Part shown: positions 56,113 through 62,371 of the stretch, piece by piece
Layout of the letters: the number at the start of each line of letters is the position of its first letter
How positions within the stretch are numbered: the stretch's first letter is position 1
Virus record (IMG/VR): IMGVR_UViG_3300034284_002793
Coordinates: 62,001 to 126,000 of that record
Length of the DNA: 64,000 bases
Direction: 5' to 3' (one strand)
From: a virus
Translations under genes and position numbers: made by a program
The notes under the pieces: generated by a model
Database searches by the model: none
What the model saw: only the letters and a program-made list of their open reading frames with translations
Told to the model about the DNA's origin: nothing

Positions 56113-56778
56113 TTATTTATCTAAAAATTTTAGTTTGATTTTGCCATTACTGTCTATTAATGCATAGCTAACTGGTAGGTCGCATTGGGAGCCCAAGTTA
56201 ACGCATTCAACCCAATCCACAGTTTTGTGTTCGGGCATATGGGTGTGGCCAAACACCACAGTACTGCATCCTAGATCGCGGCCATGATGTGCAACCCGGC
56301 GCAACACTCTTTCAGCCGAAGAACGCCACGTTTTTATTTTTCGCTTGAGCTTGCGGGTGAATTTTTGCCCCTTGTCAATTTTTTGCAAGAAATAATATAT
56401 TCCAGATGCTATTTCAGTGAGTACTGGCCGCATTTTAATAATATAATCCCAACGATCACCGTGGACAAAATAGAAACGCTTTCCATTAATAACCTCAATG
56501 TGTTCGTGTTTAAAATCAAAACCTAATAGCGCACTAACAGTATCCAGATCGCGGTCATGATTACCCTTAATAAAAATGCATTTTTTATTTTTTGATAGTT
56601 TGCGCAATAATGATAATACTTTCCACTGACGTTTGCATAAACGATGAATATTGTACGAATCCAGCAAATCTCCACATATTATTAAACTATCATACGTTTC
56701 CTCTTCAAGTATTTTTAAAACTAAATCTGCTTGGCATACAGGGCTGCCAAGATGTATGTCTGAAAGGCACAGTATCAT
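56113..56778 (-). CDS. Calcineurin-like metallophosphoesterase, LpxH-like
   Basis: A 221-residue enzyme with all metal-binding motifs in order: D7-x-H9 (LSDIHLG), GD at 36-37 (CGDLLD), GNHD at 72-75, HGD at 106-108 and GHTH at 177-180. The arrangement and a basic helical middle (KFTRKLKRKIKTWRSSAE) resemble UDP-2,3-diacylglucosamine hydrolases, which act on a lipid A precursor, but phage relatives may hydrolyse other phosphodiesters. It stands alone on the minus strand, with an AGTAATAAATA element upstream. Catalytic class is secure; substrate is not. Confidence 0.85.
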   Translation of the reverse strand: MILCLSDIHLGSPVCQADLVLKILEEETYDSLIICGDLLDSYNIHRLCKRQWKVLSLLRKLSKNKKCIFIKGNHDRDLDTVSALLGFDFKHEHIEVINGKRFYFVHGDRWDYIIKMRPVLTEIASGIYYFLQKIDKGQKFTRKLKRKIKTWRSSAERVLRRVAHHGRDLGCSTVVFGHTHMPEHKTVDWVECVNLGSQCDLPVSYALIDSNGKIKLKFLDK

Positions 56779-56799
56779 AATGTTTTATATTATTTTTTT

Positions 56800-56811
56800 T
56801 ATTTATTACTT
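56800..56811 (-). promoter_or_regulatory. Candidate late promoter element before the phosphoesterase
   Basis: On the minus strand AAGTAATAAATA, 21 nt upstream of the ATG at 56778. It differs from the consensus in one base (A for T). Confidence 0.35.
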
Positions 56812-56880
56812 TTTTACCTCACTTGATTACACTCTTCAATCATTTATAGCATATTACAATATAGAAACAAACAGTCCATG

Positions 56881-56988
56881 TATTTTTAATTCTTTTTTAT
56901 TATAATATATGCTGATATTTACAAAGATCGATATATACCAGTCTATTAATAAAGCCATCCTTTATTTTTAATTCTTTTTTATTATATA
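56881..56988. repeat. 24-bp direct repeat pair
   Basis: Copies at 56881-56904 and 56965-56988 are identical (TATTTTTAATTC then a T-run and TATTATA). They lie at the boundary between the late genes and the small-gene cassettes. Confidence 0.7.
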
Positions 56989-57175
56989 TGGGTTGATTTT
57001 ATTGGCGTTAGGATACCCTAACCACCCTGATAAGTAAAAGAAGGATAGATTTAAAAGTTGTAGAGTTTTAAAAATAGGCCCTAGCGACCAAAAGCTCAAA
57101 CGCTTGTATGAATTTTTTTCAAAAATAGGGGGTACTTGTCAACAAAAAAAAGTTTTAAAAAAGATAAAAAATCCC

Positions 57176-57209
57176 TTGCTTTCTCGGTGATCTGTGGTAG
57201 AGTGTAGAC
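57176..57209 (+). promoter_or_regulatory. Leaderless-type promoter 1
   Basis: TTGCTT (57176-57181), 16 bp, extended TGG then TAGAGT (57198-57203), then 6 nt and the ATG. The predicted +1 falls on the start codon. Confidence 0.7.
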
Positions 57210-57395
57210 ATGAAGAAGAAATACTACACCAGCACAGAGATCCTTGAGTATGCGAATAAGAACAACGCAGCTTGCATCTCTGCATCTGTGAGCCTGCGAG
57301 TGTTCCGCTACTGGACTAGCAAAGGTCAATACGAAGTGAAGTTCTACAGGGTAGAGCCTTGCGTGTGGGAGAAAAAAATCGTAAAAAAACCCTAA
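57210..57395 (+). CDS. Small basic protein, cassette 1
   Basis: A 61-residue protein (MKKKYYTSTEILEYANKNNA) with a helical N-terminus that could be a winged-helix-like unit (STEILEYANKNN, SVSLRVFRYWTSKG) and a basic end (EKKIVKKP). Such a pattern would suit a small DNA-binding regulator, but it is too short to be sure. It is the first gene of the GC-richer small-gene region and follows a leaderless-type promoter. Confidence 0.55.
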   Translation: MKKKYYTSTEILEYANKNNAACISASVSLRVFRYWTSKGQYEVKFYRVEPCVWEKKIVKKP

Positions 57396-57402
57396 AGATC
57401 CC

Positions 57403-57436
57403 TTGACTTTAATGACAGCTCTGATAGATTAAATAC
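57403..57436 (+). promoter_or_regulatory. Leaderless-type promoter 2
   Basis: TTGACT (57403-57408), 16 bp, extended TGA then TAGATT (57425-57430), then 6 nt and the ATG. Confidence 0.65.
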
Positions 57437-57667
57437 ATGAATACATTCGAAGACTACATCAAACACAACGGCAAAGAATACTACCTCTGCACAGAGTATG
57501 CGTTCGATCACACTGATCAGTTGCAACTCTCTGGCTTTGTCTTGACTGATGAAGACGGCGAAGACATCTCGCAAGATGACTTCGAAGCGAACAAGGATCT
57601 TTACGATCATGTCTGCATGGTTCTTGCTAACGAAGATGCTACCTGCTACGGCGGCGCACCTTGCTAA
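57437..57667 (+). CDS. Small acidic protein
   Basis: A 76-residue strongly acidic protein (MNTFEDYIKHNGKEYYLCTE, then DEDGEDISQDDF) with four cysteines. Charge and size resemble phage proteins that mimic DNA or bind host enzymes, but nothing specific is recognised. It follows its own leaderless-type promoter and is followed 5 bp later by a tiny hydrophobic gene, likely in one transcript. Confidence 0.55.
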   Translation: MNTFEDYIKHNGKEYYLCTEYAFDHTDQLQLSGFVLTDEDGEDISQDDFEANKDLYDHVCMVLANEDATCYGGAPC

Positions 57668-57671
57668 CACT

Positions 57672-57758
57672 ATGACACACATCATTATGACATACATTGC
57701 AGAGGCGCTTGCCGTGGTGCTTATCCTCCTGCTTGGCGTTGCGATTCTCTCGATCTAA
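57672..57758 (+). CDS. 28-residue membrane microprotein
   Basis: MTHIIMTYIAEALAVVLILL, continuing to a total of 28 residues, is one hydrophobic helix. The ATG lies 5 bp after the upstream stop, and its own stop is directly followed by repeat unit R1. A membrane-inserting peptide is likely; function unknown. Confidence 0.45.
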   Translation: MTHIIMTYIAEALAVVLILLLGVAILSI

Positions 57759-57832
57759 GTTGTTCTAAATCAACGACTTACAACGGGCCACCCTGCGCGC
57801 GCGCGTAAGTCCTTGATAATGAGGCACTTACG
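57759..57832 (+). repeat. Cassette-boundary repeat R1
   Basis: Two degenerate copies of the TTGAWAATCAACGACTTAC motif (about 57764 and 57813) around a CG-rich stretch (TGCGCGCGCGCG). It begins directly after the stop codon at 57758. Confidence 0.6.
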
Positions 57833-57884
57833 AATGTCAAGTAAAAAAGATAAAAAAAATTTCACACAATCGCAAAAAAATCCC

Positions 57885-57918
57885 TTGCTTTTTCGGTGGC
57901 CTGTGATACATTGTATGT
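57885..57918 (+). promoter_or_regulatory. Leaderless-type promoter 3
   Basis: TTGCTT (57885-57890), 16 bp, extended TGA then TACATT (57907-57912), then 6 nt and the ATG at 57919. Preceded by a 37-nt block (57852-57888) that is identical to 60361-60397. Confidence 0.75.
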
Positions 57919-58266
57919 ATGAAAGATAAAGAAAACACCACGTTCAACGTCAACGGAACCCTTTGCACGCTCGTCGTCTCGGAAGATCGGGAGGATGATT
58001 GCACGAAGCTTTGGCATGACCTCGTCAGCGTTGACACTGGCAAGGTCGTCGCAACCCTCGACTGGTCGCCCTACTCTTGCCCCTCTAATGAGGAAGTGCA
58101 GCAGATCATCGACCTCGGCCTGCCTAATGGCTTGCGTTGGGCTAACTCTCACCCTTCTTCTCGCTTCAACTTCGATAGCCTCATGCTGGCGAAATACCTC
58201 TCTGGCTACGAGCATCCCGATGGCGGCAAGATCGAACTGGTCTTCCGCGTTCGCTTGGCCGCATAA
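57919..58266 (+). CDS. Small protein, unknown
   Basis: A 115-residue protein. The first half has strands (TTFNVNGTLCTLVVSEDRED), and the second half has helix and strand segments (NEEVQQIIDLGLPNGLRWAN, GGKIELVFRVRLAA). GC-rich codon use. An in-register ATG also lies 4 nt upstream (57915) in another frame; the 57919 start fits the fixed promoter spacing. Function unknown. Confidence 0.55.
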   Translation: MKDKENTTFNVNGTLCTLVVSEDREDDCTKLWHDLVSVDTGKVVATLDWSPYSCPSNEEVQQIIDLGLPNGLRWANSHPSSRFNFDSLMLAKYLSGYEHPDGGKIELVFRVRLAA

Positions 58267-58274
58267 AAAAACTC

Positions 58275-58309
58275 TTGCGCTTCCACTCAACATCCCATAC
58301 TCTAACAAT
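58275..58309 (+). promoter_or_regulatory. Leaderless-type promoter 4
   Basis: TTGCGC (58275-58280), 17 bp, TACTCT (58298-58303), then 6 nt and the ATG at 58310. It lies within 10 bp of the previous stop. Confidence 0.65.
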
Positions 58310-58519
58310 ATGAACAGCATCCACGACGACTACAACACGCAACCGCAATCCGACGAATACGCGACCGAGCACGAGGAAGTGCGCGGCACGTTCGCCGCCG
58401 AGCCTGCCGTTGAGCAGGAGCCGCAACCCTATGATGGGTTTGAGGGGCAGTGGGCTGGGGATGGGTCGGGCTTCGACGACCTCGCAGACTGGGGCGAGCA
58501 GGAGGGCTGGGACACGTAA
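58310..58519 (+). CDS. Small acidic protein, paralogue of the gene at the window end
   Basis: A 69-residue acidic, Gly/Trp-containing protein starting MNSIHDDYNTQPQSDEYATE. The N-terminus is matched by the partial gene at 63947 (ITDDFNTQTQSDE), showing duplication within the region. The rest (EPAVEQEPQPYDGFEGQWAG) is disordered and Pro/Glu-rich. It is followed by a terminator hairpin at 58592. Function unknown; an anti-host acidic protein is possible. Confidence 0.55.
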   Translation: MNSIHDDYNTQPQSDEYATEHEEVRGTFAAEPAVEQEPQPYDGFEGQWAGDGSGFDDLADWGEQEGWDT

Positions 58520-58591
58520 GAGTGTCATAAACTTTCTCCGAACGTTTCGATGCGTGTCTCCATGACGCGGGAATAAACGATGAGGAGACGA

Positions 58592-58620
58592 AGCGCCCGT
58601 TTAAACGGGCGTTTCAATTT
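58592..58620 (+). terminator. Terminator of cassette 4
   Basis: A perfect 18-bp palindrome CGCCCGTTTAAACGGGCG (58594-58611) followed by TTTCAATTT. It lies about 75 bp after the stop at 58519 and ahead of repeat R2. Confidence 0.7.
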
Positions 58621-58635
58621 GCTAAAATTCAATGT

Positions 58636-58716
58636 TGCGTAAACCCTTGATATTCAACAACTTACGCTGGCGCGCGGGGCGCGCGGCCGTAAGTCCTTGA
58701 TAATTAACGACTTACG
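58636..58716 (+). repeat. Cassette-boundary repeat R2
   Basis: Two copies of the 19-bp motif at about 58647 and 58697 (exactly 50 bp apart) around CTGGCGCGCGGGGCGCGCGGCC. The second copy forms a hairpin of GTAAGTC with GACTTAC plus TTGA with TTAA. The 58520-58853 gap also holds the terminator, GTGTCATA repeats and the A-rich pre-promoter block; no gene is seen in it. Confidence 0.75.
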
Positions 58717-58819
58717 TAACGTCATCAAGAGTGTCATAAAGAATGTCATAGCGCAAAATTCAAACGCTCGTTTGCCAAAACGTCAACAAAAATAGTTTCG
58801 CTAATCGCAAAAAAATATC

Positions 58820-58853
58820 TCGCTTTTCGCGCGTCCTGTGCTATTCTGTATAC
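58820..58853 (+). promoter_or_regulatory. Leaderless-type promoter 5
   Basis: TCGCTT (58820-58825), 16 bp, extended TGC then TATTCT (58842-58847), then 6 nt and the ATG at 58854. Confidence 0.7.
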
Positions 58854-59036
58854 ATGAGAAACAACAACAGAAGCTGGCGCGACGAAGAACGCGAAGCAAC
58901 CCTCGACTACCCGCTAGGTGTGGATCGTGAAGATCCCGCCTACCAGCAAAGCCCAGACGCTTACGAGCGTGAAATCGAGCGCCTTAATCGGCACGAAGGC
59001 TGGGAGCGTAATCGCGGTGGTTACTACCGCCGATGA
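58854..59036 (+). CDS. Small Arg-rich protein, unknown
   Basis: A 60-residue protein dominated by Arg, Glu and Asn (MRNNNRSWRDEEREATLDYP, ending RNRGGYYRR). Probably disordered or helical; might bind nucleic acid. It follows a leaderless-type promoter, and the next promoter starts 9 bp after the stop. Function unknown. Confidence 0.5.
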   Translation: MRNNNRSWRDEEREATLDYPLGVDREDPAYQQSPDAYEREIERLNRHEGWERNRGGYYRR

Positions 59037-59044
59037 AAAATCGC

Positions 59045-59079
59045 TTGACTTTCAGCCCCATTTCACCGATACTTTCAAC
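59045..59079 (+). promoter_or_regulatory. Leaderless-type promoter 6
   Basis: TTGACT (59045-59050) and, at 17-bp spacing, GATACT (59068-59073), leaving 6 nt to the ATG at 59080. The -10 is weaker; TACTTT two bases further is the alternative. Confidence 0.45.
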
Positions 59080-59244
59080 ATGACAGAAAACACCACAACT
59101 GGCTGGCCCGAAGTCTGGAACTTCGACGAACCCAAAGACGACAACCTCACGCCCGAACAAGCGTTCGACATCCTTTTCGGCTACGCCGAGGAGCGTCATC
59201 GCAACGACCCGTGCGCTCGTCCCGCCCCTAAACCCAAACACTAA
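59080..59244 (+). CDS. Small acidic protein, unknown
   Basis: A 54-residue protein (MTENTTTGWPEVWNFDEPKD), acidic in the first half, with a helix NLTPEQAFDILFGYAEERH and a Pro/Lys-rich tail. The frame is open upstream to 58918, but the 59080 start fits the promoter spacing. It is followed within 4 bp by a coiled-coil gene, so the two are co-transcribed. Function unknown. Confidence 0.5.
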   Translation: MTENTTTGWPEVWNFDEPKDDNLTPEQAFDILFGYAEERHRNDPCARPAPKPKH

Positions 59245-59248
59245 CACT

Positions 59249-59458
59249 ATGACAAACACAGACGGCATCATCAAGTCGCTTGAAACTCTCATCAAGCATG
59301 AGAAAGCAATTCAGCGTCAAGAAAAAGAAATTGAAAAATTAAAAGACATCATTGATGGCTCTTTGCAGACGATGCAGGGCCTTCTTGTGTTGAGCGCTGT
59401 TCTCTCAAAAGAGATTGAAAGCTTGCACAATAATAAGCCTTCTTTTGGACTAAACTAA
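59249..59458 (+). CDS. Small coiled-coil protein
   Basis: A 69-residue protein. Residues 8-35 form a charged helix with heptad character (LETLIKHEKAIQRQEKEIEK), followed by a hydrophobic helix (TMQGLLVLSAVLSKEIESLH). Probably an oligomer. It starts 4 bp after the upstream stop and ends one base before the next ATG. Confidence 0.5.
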   Translation: MTNTDGIIKSLETLIKHEKAIQRQEKEIEKLKDIIDGSLQTMQGLLVLSAVLSKEIESLHNNKPSFGLN

Positions 59459-59459
59459 C

Positions 59460-59615
59460 ATGAGCAAAATCATTATGACAATCGACACGCGACCGCTTGC
59501 GCGTGTCATAGAGCGCAGCGTCCGCAAGGCATCTTGCCGCCCATCCTTCGCCATGCGTGTCAAGAAAAAATTCGCGCGCAAGGCAAAGTTTTTTCGCGGT
59601 TGGTCTGATCAGTAA
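59460..59615 (+). CDS. Small Arg/Lys-rich protein
   Basis: A 51-residue strongly basic protein (MSKIIMTIDTRPLARVIERS, then AMRVKKKFARKAKFFRGW). The basic stretch suggests RNA, DNA or membrane-surface binding. It is the last gene of its cassette; repeat R3 begins immediately after its stop codon. Too short for assignment. Confidence 0.5.
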   Translation: MSKIIMTIDTRPLARVIERSVRKASCRPSFAMRVKKKFARKAKFFRGWSDQ

Positions 59616-59725
59616 AGCTTTGAATATCAACGACTTGCGGCGGCGCGCCCCGCCGCGCGGCATAACCCATTGCAAATCAACGACTTGCAATATATAGTAT
59701 TCAGGTAGCGTGCCAATATTGGCGA
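59616..59725 (+). repeat. Cassette-boundary repeat R3
   Basis: Motif copies at about 59620 and 59670 (50 bp apart) around the GGCGGCGCGCCCCGCCGCGC palindrome, followed by the element CAGGTAGCGTGCCAATATTG (59702-59721). Begins at the stop codon. Confidence 0.75.
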
Positions 59726-59756
59726 ATCTATAAAAATAAAAAAATAAAAAAACCTA

Positions 59757-59791
59757 TTGACGAAAACATCAAACCGAGTTAGCATAAATGT
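59757..59791 (+). promoter_or_regulatory. Leaderless-type promoter 7
   Basis: TTGACG (59757-59762), 17 bp, TAGCAT (59780-59785), then 6 nt and the ATG at 59792. Confidence 0.6.
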
Positions 59792-60256
59792 ATGAAAAAT
59801 AAAATTATAACAATCATAGTCACTGCATTGGTAACCGCAGCAGTTACTTTCGTTACTCTATCACTTACAGATAGCGAACCGCTGACCGACTGGGTAAAAA
59901 TGGCGAAGTTAAGAATTAAAGGATGCTCTGATCCCGAGGCGCACCTGAGCAACGCCAAGCGGATAAAGGGTTGGCTTACCGCAGTTGGAGAGCATGAGCC
60001 TGTTAGTGTGAGAATCAGAGAAGGTGTAGGCTTGCCGCCAGACCAGAGTTTGGCTCCTAAAGGGGTTAAACTCACTCCAACAGCTACAGAAATGTTCATT
60101 TTAGTTCGTTCTTCTGATTTTGAGAACAATATCCGTGAGATATACGAATTTGATCTCATGAAAATTATGGTGGATAAGGATGCAAGAAAACAATTAAGAG
60201 AACTTATTACCAAAACTAAAGCACAGAGCAATGAGTTTGGTTTCGGTAGTAACTAA
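59792..60256 (+). CDS. Membrane-anchored or secreted small protein
   Basis: A 154-residue protein. Residues 1-26 are a signal-anchor: a short basic start (MKNKIITIIVTALVTAAVTF) and a hydrophobic run, with no clear cleavage or lipobox Cys. The remainder is a soluble, charged domain with a single Cys (KGCSDPEAH) and a C-terminal helix (DKDARKQLRELITKTKAQSN). It should face the periplasm. It forms a one-gene cassette and is followed at once by repeat R4. Codon use is a little less GC-rich than its neighbours. Confidence 0.55.
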   Translation: MKNKIITIIVTALVTAAVTFVTLSLTDSEPLTDWVKMAKLRIKGCSDPEAHLSNAKRIKGWLTAVGEHEPVSVRIREGVGLPPDQSLAPKGVKLTPTATEMFILVRSSDFENNIREIYEFDLMKIMVDKDARKQLRELITKTKAQSNEFGFGSN

Positions 60257-60358
60257 CTGAAATTCAACAACTTGCAGAGCCAGATCGGGCCGCGCGGCGT
60301 AACTCCTTGATATTCAAAGACTTACGCAAAACGCTACGCAATAGCCATGCCAAGTTGC
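60257..60358 (+). repeat. Cassette-boundary repeat R4
   Basis: Motif copies at about 60257 and 60307 (50 bp apart) around GATCGGGCCGCGCGGCG, a more divergent centre, then AATAGCCATGCCAAGTTGCA (60340-60359). It begins directly after the stop at 60256. Confidence 0.65.
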
Positions 60359-60393
60359 AGAAAAAAAATTTCACACAATCGCAAAAAAATCCC

Positions 60394-60427
60394 TTGCATT
60401 TTTGCGCGTCCGCGCTATATTGAAATC
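60394..60427 (+). promoter_or_regulatory. Leaderless-type promoter 8
   Basis: TTGCAT (60394-60399), 16 bp, TATATT (60416-60421), then 6 nt and the ATG at 60428. The upstream block is identical to that of promoter 3 over 37 nt. Confidence 0.75.
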
Positions 60428-60943
60428 ATGAAAGAGAGAAAATCACTAAACGAAAAGCCTCTGACTTGCCTGTTCGTCGGCGTTACCCTCGCTTTGGTAT
60501 CAGCAGGAGTTGCCATTTATGGGTTGCGGTTTGGGTTTGCGTCTATTGCCTTTTTGCTTGTTGCTGCTGCAATCTTAAATATCGCAGCGTGGTTTTTTGC
60601 CACCCCTGTCGTCTCTTTCGTTGGCGATTTTGTAGGAAAATTTTTTACTGGAAGTCAAAACTTTAGCAAGCCCCAGCCTGCTTACAGCCTGCCAGATGGT
60701 CTTGCCGCTACCGGACAAAACGCTTGCGCTATCCTTGCCTACAATGAACTTGCAAAAAATCATCCCGAAGAAATCTTGCCTCATCTTCGCGTGATGAGAA
60801 TATGGATTGAAAAAATGAATGACGTTGACGCTGCGGTTATGGCTTACAATCTCGCCTTGAAAAAAATTCGCGGACAAAAAAATCGCAACGAGTTTACAAA
60901 AATGGCAAAAAATAATTTCAGCAAATTCATCAGCTTTGAATGA
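60428..60943 (+). CDS. Two-pass membrane protein with a helical-repeat domain
   Basis: A 171-residue protein from the ATG at 60428; the frame extends upstream into the promoter but the spacing fits this start. Residues 12-34 (LTCLFVGVTLALVSAGVAIY) and 36-66 form two membrane helices. Residues 95-170 are helical with an alternating pattern (CAILAYNELAKNHPEEILPH, DAAVMAYNLALKKIRG), resembling one or two TPR-like units. It should sit in the host membrane and present a protein-binding surface. Single-gene cassette with a terminator behind it. Function unknown. Confidence 0.6.
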   Translation: MKERKSLNEKPLTCLFVGVTLALVSAGVAIYGLRFGFASIAFLLVAAAILNIAAWFFATPVVSFVGDFVGKFFTGSQNFSKPQPAYSLPDGLAATGQNACAILAYNELAKNHPEEILPHLRVMRIWIEKMNDVDAAVMAYNLALKKIRGQKNRNEFTKMAKNNFSKFISFE

Positions 60944-60961
60944 GTGTCATAGCAATGTCAT

Positions 60962-60990
60962 AAACGCTCGGTCAAACGGGCGTTTTACTT
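60962..60990 (+). terminator. Terminator of the membrane-protein cassette
   Basis: AAACGCTCG (60962-60970) pairs with CGGGCGTTT (60977-60985) with one wobble, then TACTTT. It lies 19 nt after the stop at 60943. Confidence 0.65.
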
Positions 60991-61010
60991 TGCGCGAAAC
61001 CAATTCTATA

Positions 61011-61119
61011 TAAACCCTTGAAAATCAACGACTTACGGCGGCGCGCCCCGCCGCGCGGCGTAACCCATTGCAAATCAACAACTTACAACATACATCATTC
61101 AGATAGCGTGCCAACTTTG
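61011..61119 (+). repeat. Cassette-boundary repeat R5
   Basis: Motif copies at about 61018 and 61066 around the GGCGGCGCGCCCCGCCGCGC palindrome, then AGATAGCGTGCCAACTTTGC (61100-61119). One of the two most canonical units. Confidence 0.8.
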
Positions 61120-61162
61120 CAGAGGGGCAAAAAATAAAAAAAATAAAAAACGAAAAAATCCC

Positions 61163-61196
61163 TTGCGTTTTTGCAGTCCTGTGCTATTCTTTAAGC
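61163..61196 (+). promoter_or_regulatory. Leaderless-type promoter 9
   Basis: TTGCGT (61163-61168), 16 bp, extended TGC then TATTCT (61185-61190), then 6 nt and the ATG at 61197. Confidence 0.75.
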
Positions 61197-61349
61197 ATGG
61201 AAAAGAAAATGACTCAATATGCGGACAAGCTCAACGCCTTCCGCGCTGGCGAAATCACCGAGGACGAATGGAAAGCGTTCTGTTTTGAGGCTCTCTCCGA
61301 GATTCTCGAAGACACGAAAGATGTCCTCATCAGGCTGAAAAATGCTTGA
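61197..61349 (+). CDS. Small helical protein, unknown
   Basis: A 50-residue acidic helical protein (MEKKMTQYADKLNAFRAGEI, ending DTKDVLIRLKNA). It starts the longest cassette (61197-62371). The next promoter's -35 overlaps its stop codon, as in TTGACC at 61346-61351. Function unknown. Confidence 0.45.
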   Translation: MEKKMTQYADKLNAFRAGEITEDEWKAFCFEALSEILEDTKDVLIRLKNA

Positions 61350-61380
61350 CCCAATCGCAACAATCAAACATACTACGACC
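61346..61380 (+). promoter_or_regulatory. Leaderless-type promoter 10
   Basis: TTGACC (61346-61351), 17 bp, CATACT (61369-61374), then 6 nt and the ATG at 61381. Weak -10; the constant 6-nt spacing supports it. Confidence 0.45.
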
Positions 61381-61557
61381 ATGAAACAAACACCACAAAA
61401 AGCCCAACTCTGGGCAGTCGGAAACAAAGTCTATCGCGTCATCCGCAACGAAGGCGACAAGACTCACGTTCATCATCACGGGCAAATGGCCCTGTTCTAT
61501 ACGCGCCATCTGAAAATGGCGACACCTTCACAAGTTGCAGAATACTTGGGAAAATAG
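61381..61557 (+). CDS. Small protein, unknown
   Basis: A 58-residue protein (MKQTPQKAQLWAVGNKVYRV) with a strand pattern, a HVHHHGQM segment of four His residues that might bind a metal, and a C-terminal helix (PSQVAEYLGK). The frame is open a little further upstream (61342), but the 61381 start matches promoter spacing. Function unknown. Confidence 0.45.
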   Translation: MKQTPQKAQLWAVGNKVYRVIRNEGDKTHVHHHGQMALFYTRHLKMATPSQVAEYLGK

Positions 61558-61558
61558 T

Positions 61559-61593
61559 TTGACAATCACCACAAAACCTAACAGAATAACAAC
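61559..61593 (+). promoter_or_regulatory. Leaderless-type promoter 11
   Basis: A perfect TTGACA (61559-61564), 17 bp, CAGAAT (61582-61587), then 6 nt and the ATG at 61594. The -35 starts two bases after the upstream stop codon (61555-61557). Confidence 0.5.
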
Positions 61594-61809
61594 ATGACAA
61601 AAAAACAATTCACCGCAATCGCTAACATCTTGGGAAAACGCTTGGCCGAAAAAGTCAAAGCACCCATCGGAGAATACGAAGTTGTCGAAGTCCTCGCGTT
61701 GGACTTGGCGAAATACTTCTCGACAGAAAACCCTCGTTTCGACGAAGATCGCTTTCTGGAAGCTGTTTTTACTCACACCCCTAACATCCCTGTGGGATCA
61801 TATAAATAA
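61594..61809 (+). CDS. Small protein, unknown
   Basis: A 71-residue protein with a basic helical N-terminus (MTKKQFTAIANILGKRLAEK), an acidic middle (IGEYEVVEVLALDLAKYF) and a C-terminal strand. It may be a small helical bundle. It stops 4 bp before the membrane-protein gene at 61814. Confidence 0.5.
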   Translation: MTKKQFTAIANILGKRLAEKVKAPIGEYEVVEVLALDLAKYFSTENPRFDEDRFLEAVFTHTPNIPVGSYK

Positions 61810-61813
61810 TCAC

Positions 61814-61993
61814 ATGAAAAAATACATCACATTCGACCGCATTGCCTACGCAATGTCCCTCTCCACCTTCATCTTCATCGCCGTGACGCTTTGCGCTGCT
61901 TGCGTTGAATTGCAAAACAGAACCAGCAAGAACCAAAAGCAAATGCAGGAAGAAGTCCGCGCAATGTTTGCCCACATCGAGGCACCTCTATGA
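61814..61993 (+). CDS. Small single-pass membrane protein
   Basis: A 59-residue protein with one membrane helix at residues 13-31 (AMSLSTFIFIAVTLCAACVE) and a charged Gln/Arg-rich tail that should stay in the cytosol. It overlaps the next gene by 4 nt (ATGA), indicating translational coupling. Size and layout resemble small phage membrane effectors, but no family is recognised. Confidence 0.5.
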   Translation: MKKYITFDRIAYAMSLSTFIFIAVTLCAACVELQNRTSKNQKQMQEEVRAMFAHIEAPL

Positions 61994-62190
61994 TTACCCC
62001 CAATATCCAAAAAGCTCTTGAGTCAAACGGAGTTCGTTTCTTTGCAAAAGACTTTCTCATGGAAGGTATGCGGAAAGACTGCGTTGACGCCGTGCATGAT
62101 GCAAAACTCGTTTACGAATTGCTAAAAGAACGCATGGAAAAAATGCTTGCAATCGAACCCGAAGACGAATACATTAAAGCCAATGAGTAA
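61990..62190 (+). CDS. Small helical protein, unknown
   Basis: A 66-residue charged helical protein (MITPNIQKALESNGVRFFAK, then YELLKERMEKMLAIEPEDEY). It overlaps the upstream gene by 4 nt and the downstream gene by 8 nt, so the three are translated as a coupled group. Function unknown. Confidence 0.5.
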   Translation: MITPNIQKALESNGVRFFAKDFLMEGMRKDCVDAVHDAKLVYELLKERMEKMLAIEPEDEYIKANE

Positions 62191-62371
62191 AGACCAAGTC
62201 AAAGCCGTGTGCGATTACTCGCATGATGTCATAATGAAAATCAAAGCCGTGTTCGGATTCAAAAAGAAAAGTCCTTCGCTTCTTTGTCATAGTCTCGCGC
62301 ACCTCAACACCGCGACATGGCTTGAGCGCGCGGTCTGCAACGGCACAATCATGGACTACAAGCCGCGATAA
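62183..62371 (+). CDS. Small protein, last of its cassette
   Basis: A 62-residue protein (MSKDQVKAVCDYSHDVIMKI) with three cysteines, a basic loop (FGFKKKSPS) and a helix. Its start lies inside the end of the previous gene, and repeat R6 begins directly after its stop. Function unknown. Confidence 0.5.
   Translation: MSKDQVKAVCDYSHDVIMKIKAVFGFKKKSPSLLCHSLAHLNTATWLERAVCNGTIMDYKPR

Larger units (their letters stand above)
56779..57175. other. AT-rich intergenic region with a direct repeat at the composition boundary
   Basis: No gene is visible. It contains an exact 24-bp direct repeat (56881-56904 and 56965-56988, T-rich, copies 84 bp apart), a small hairpin (GTTAGG...CCCTAAC near 57006-57022) and, towards the right, a sequence resembling the pre-promoter block of later cassettes (AAACGCTTGT, then GTCAACAAAA). 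Composition changes here from the AT-rich left part to the GC-richer right part. Confidence 0.6.

Noticed and set aside
56113-56778. Lambda-type protein phosphatase
   Set aside because: The motif order is shared by all calcineurin-like enzymes, but the spacing, the basic helical insertion and the short C-terminal part look closer to LpxH-like hydrolases.
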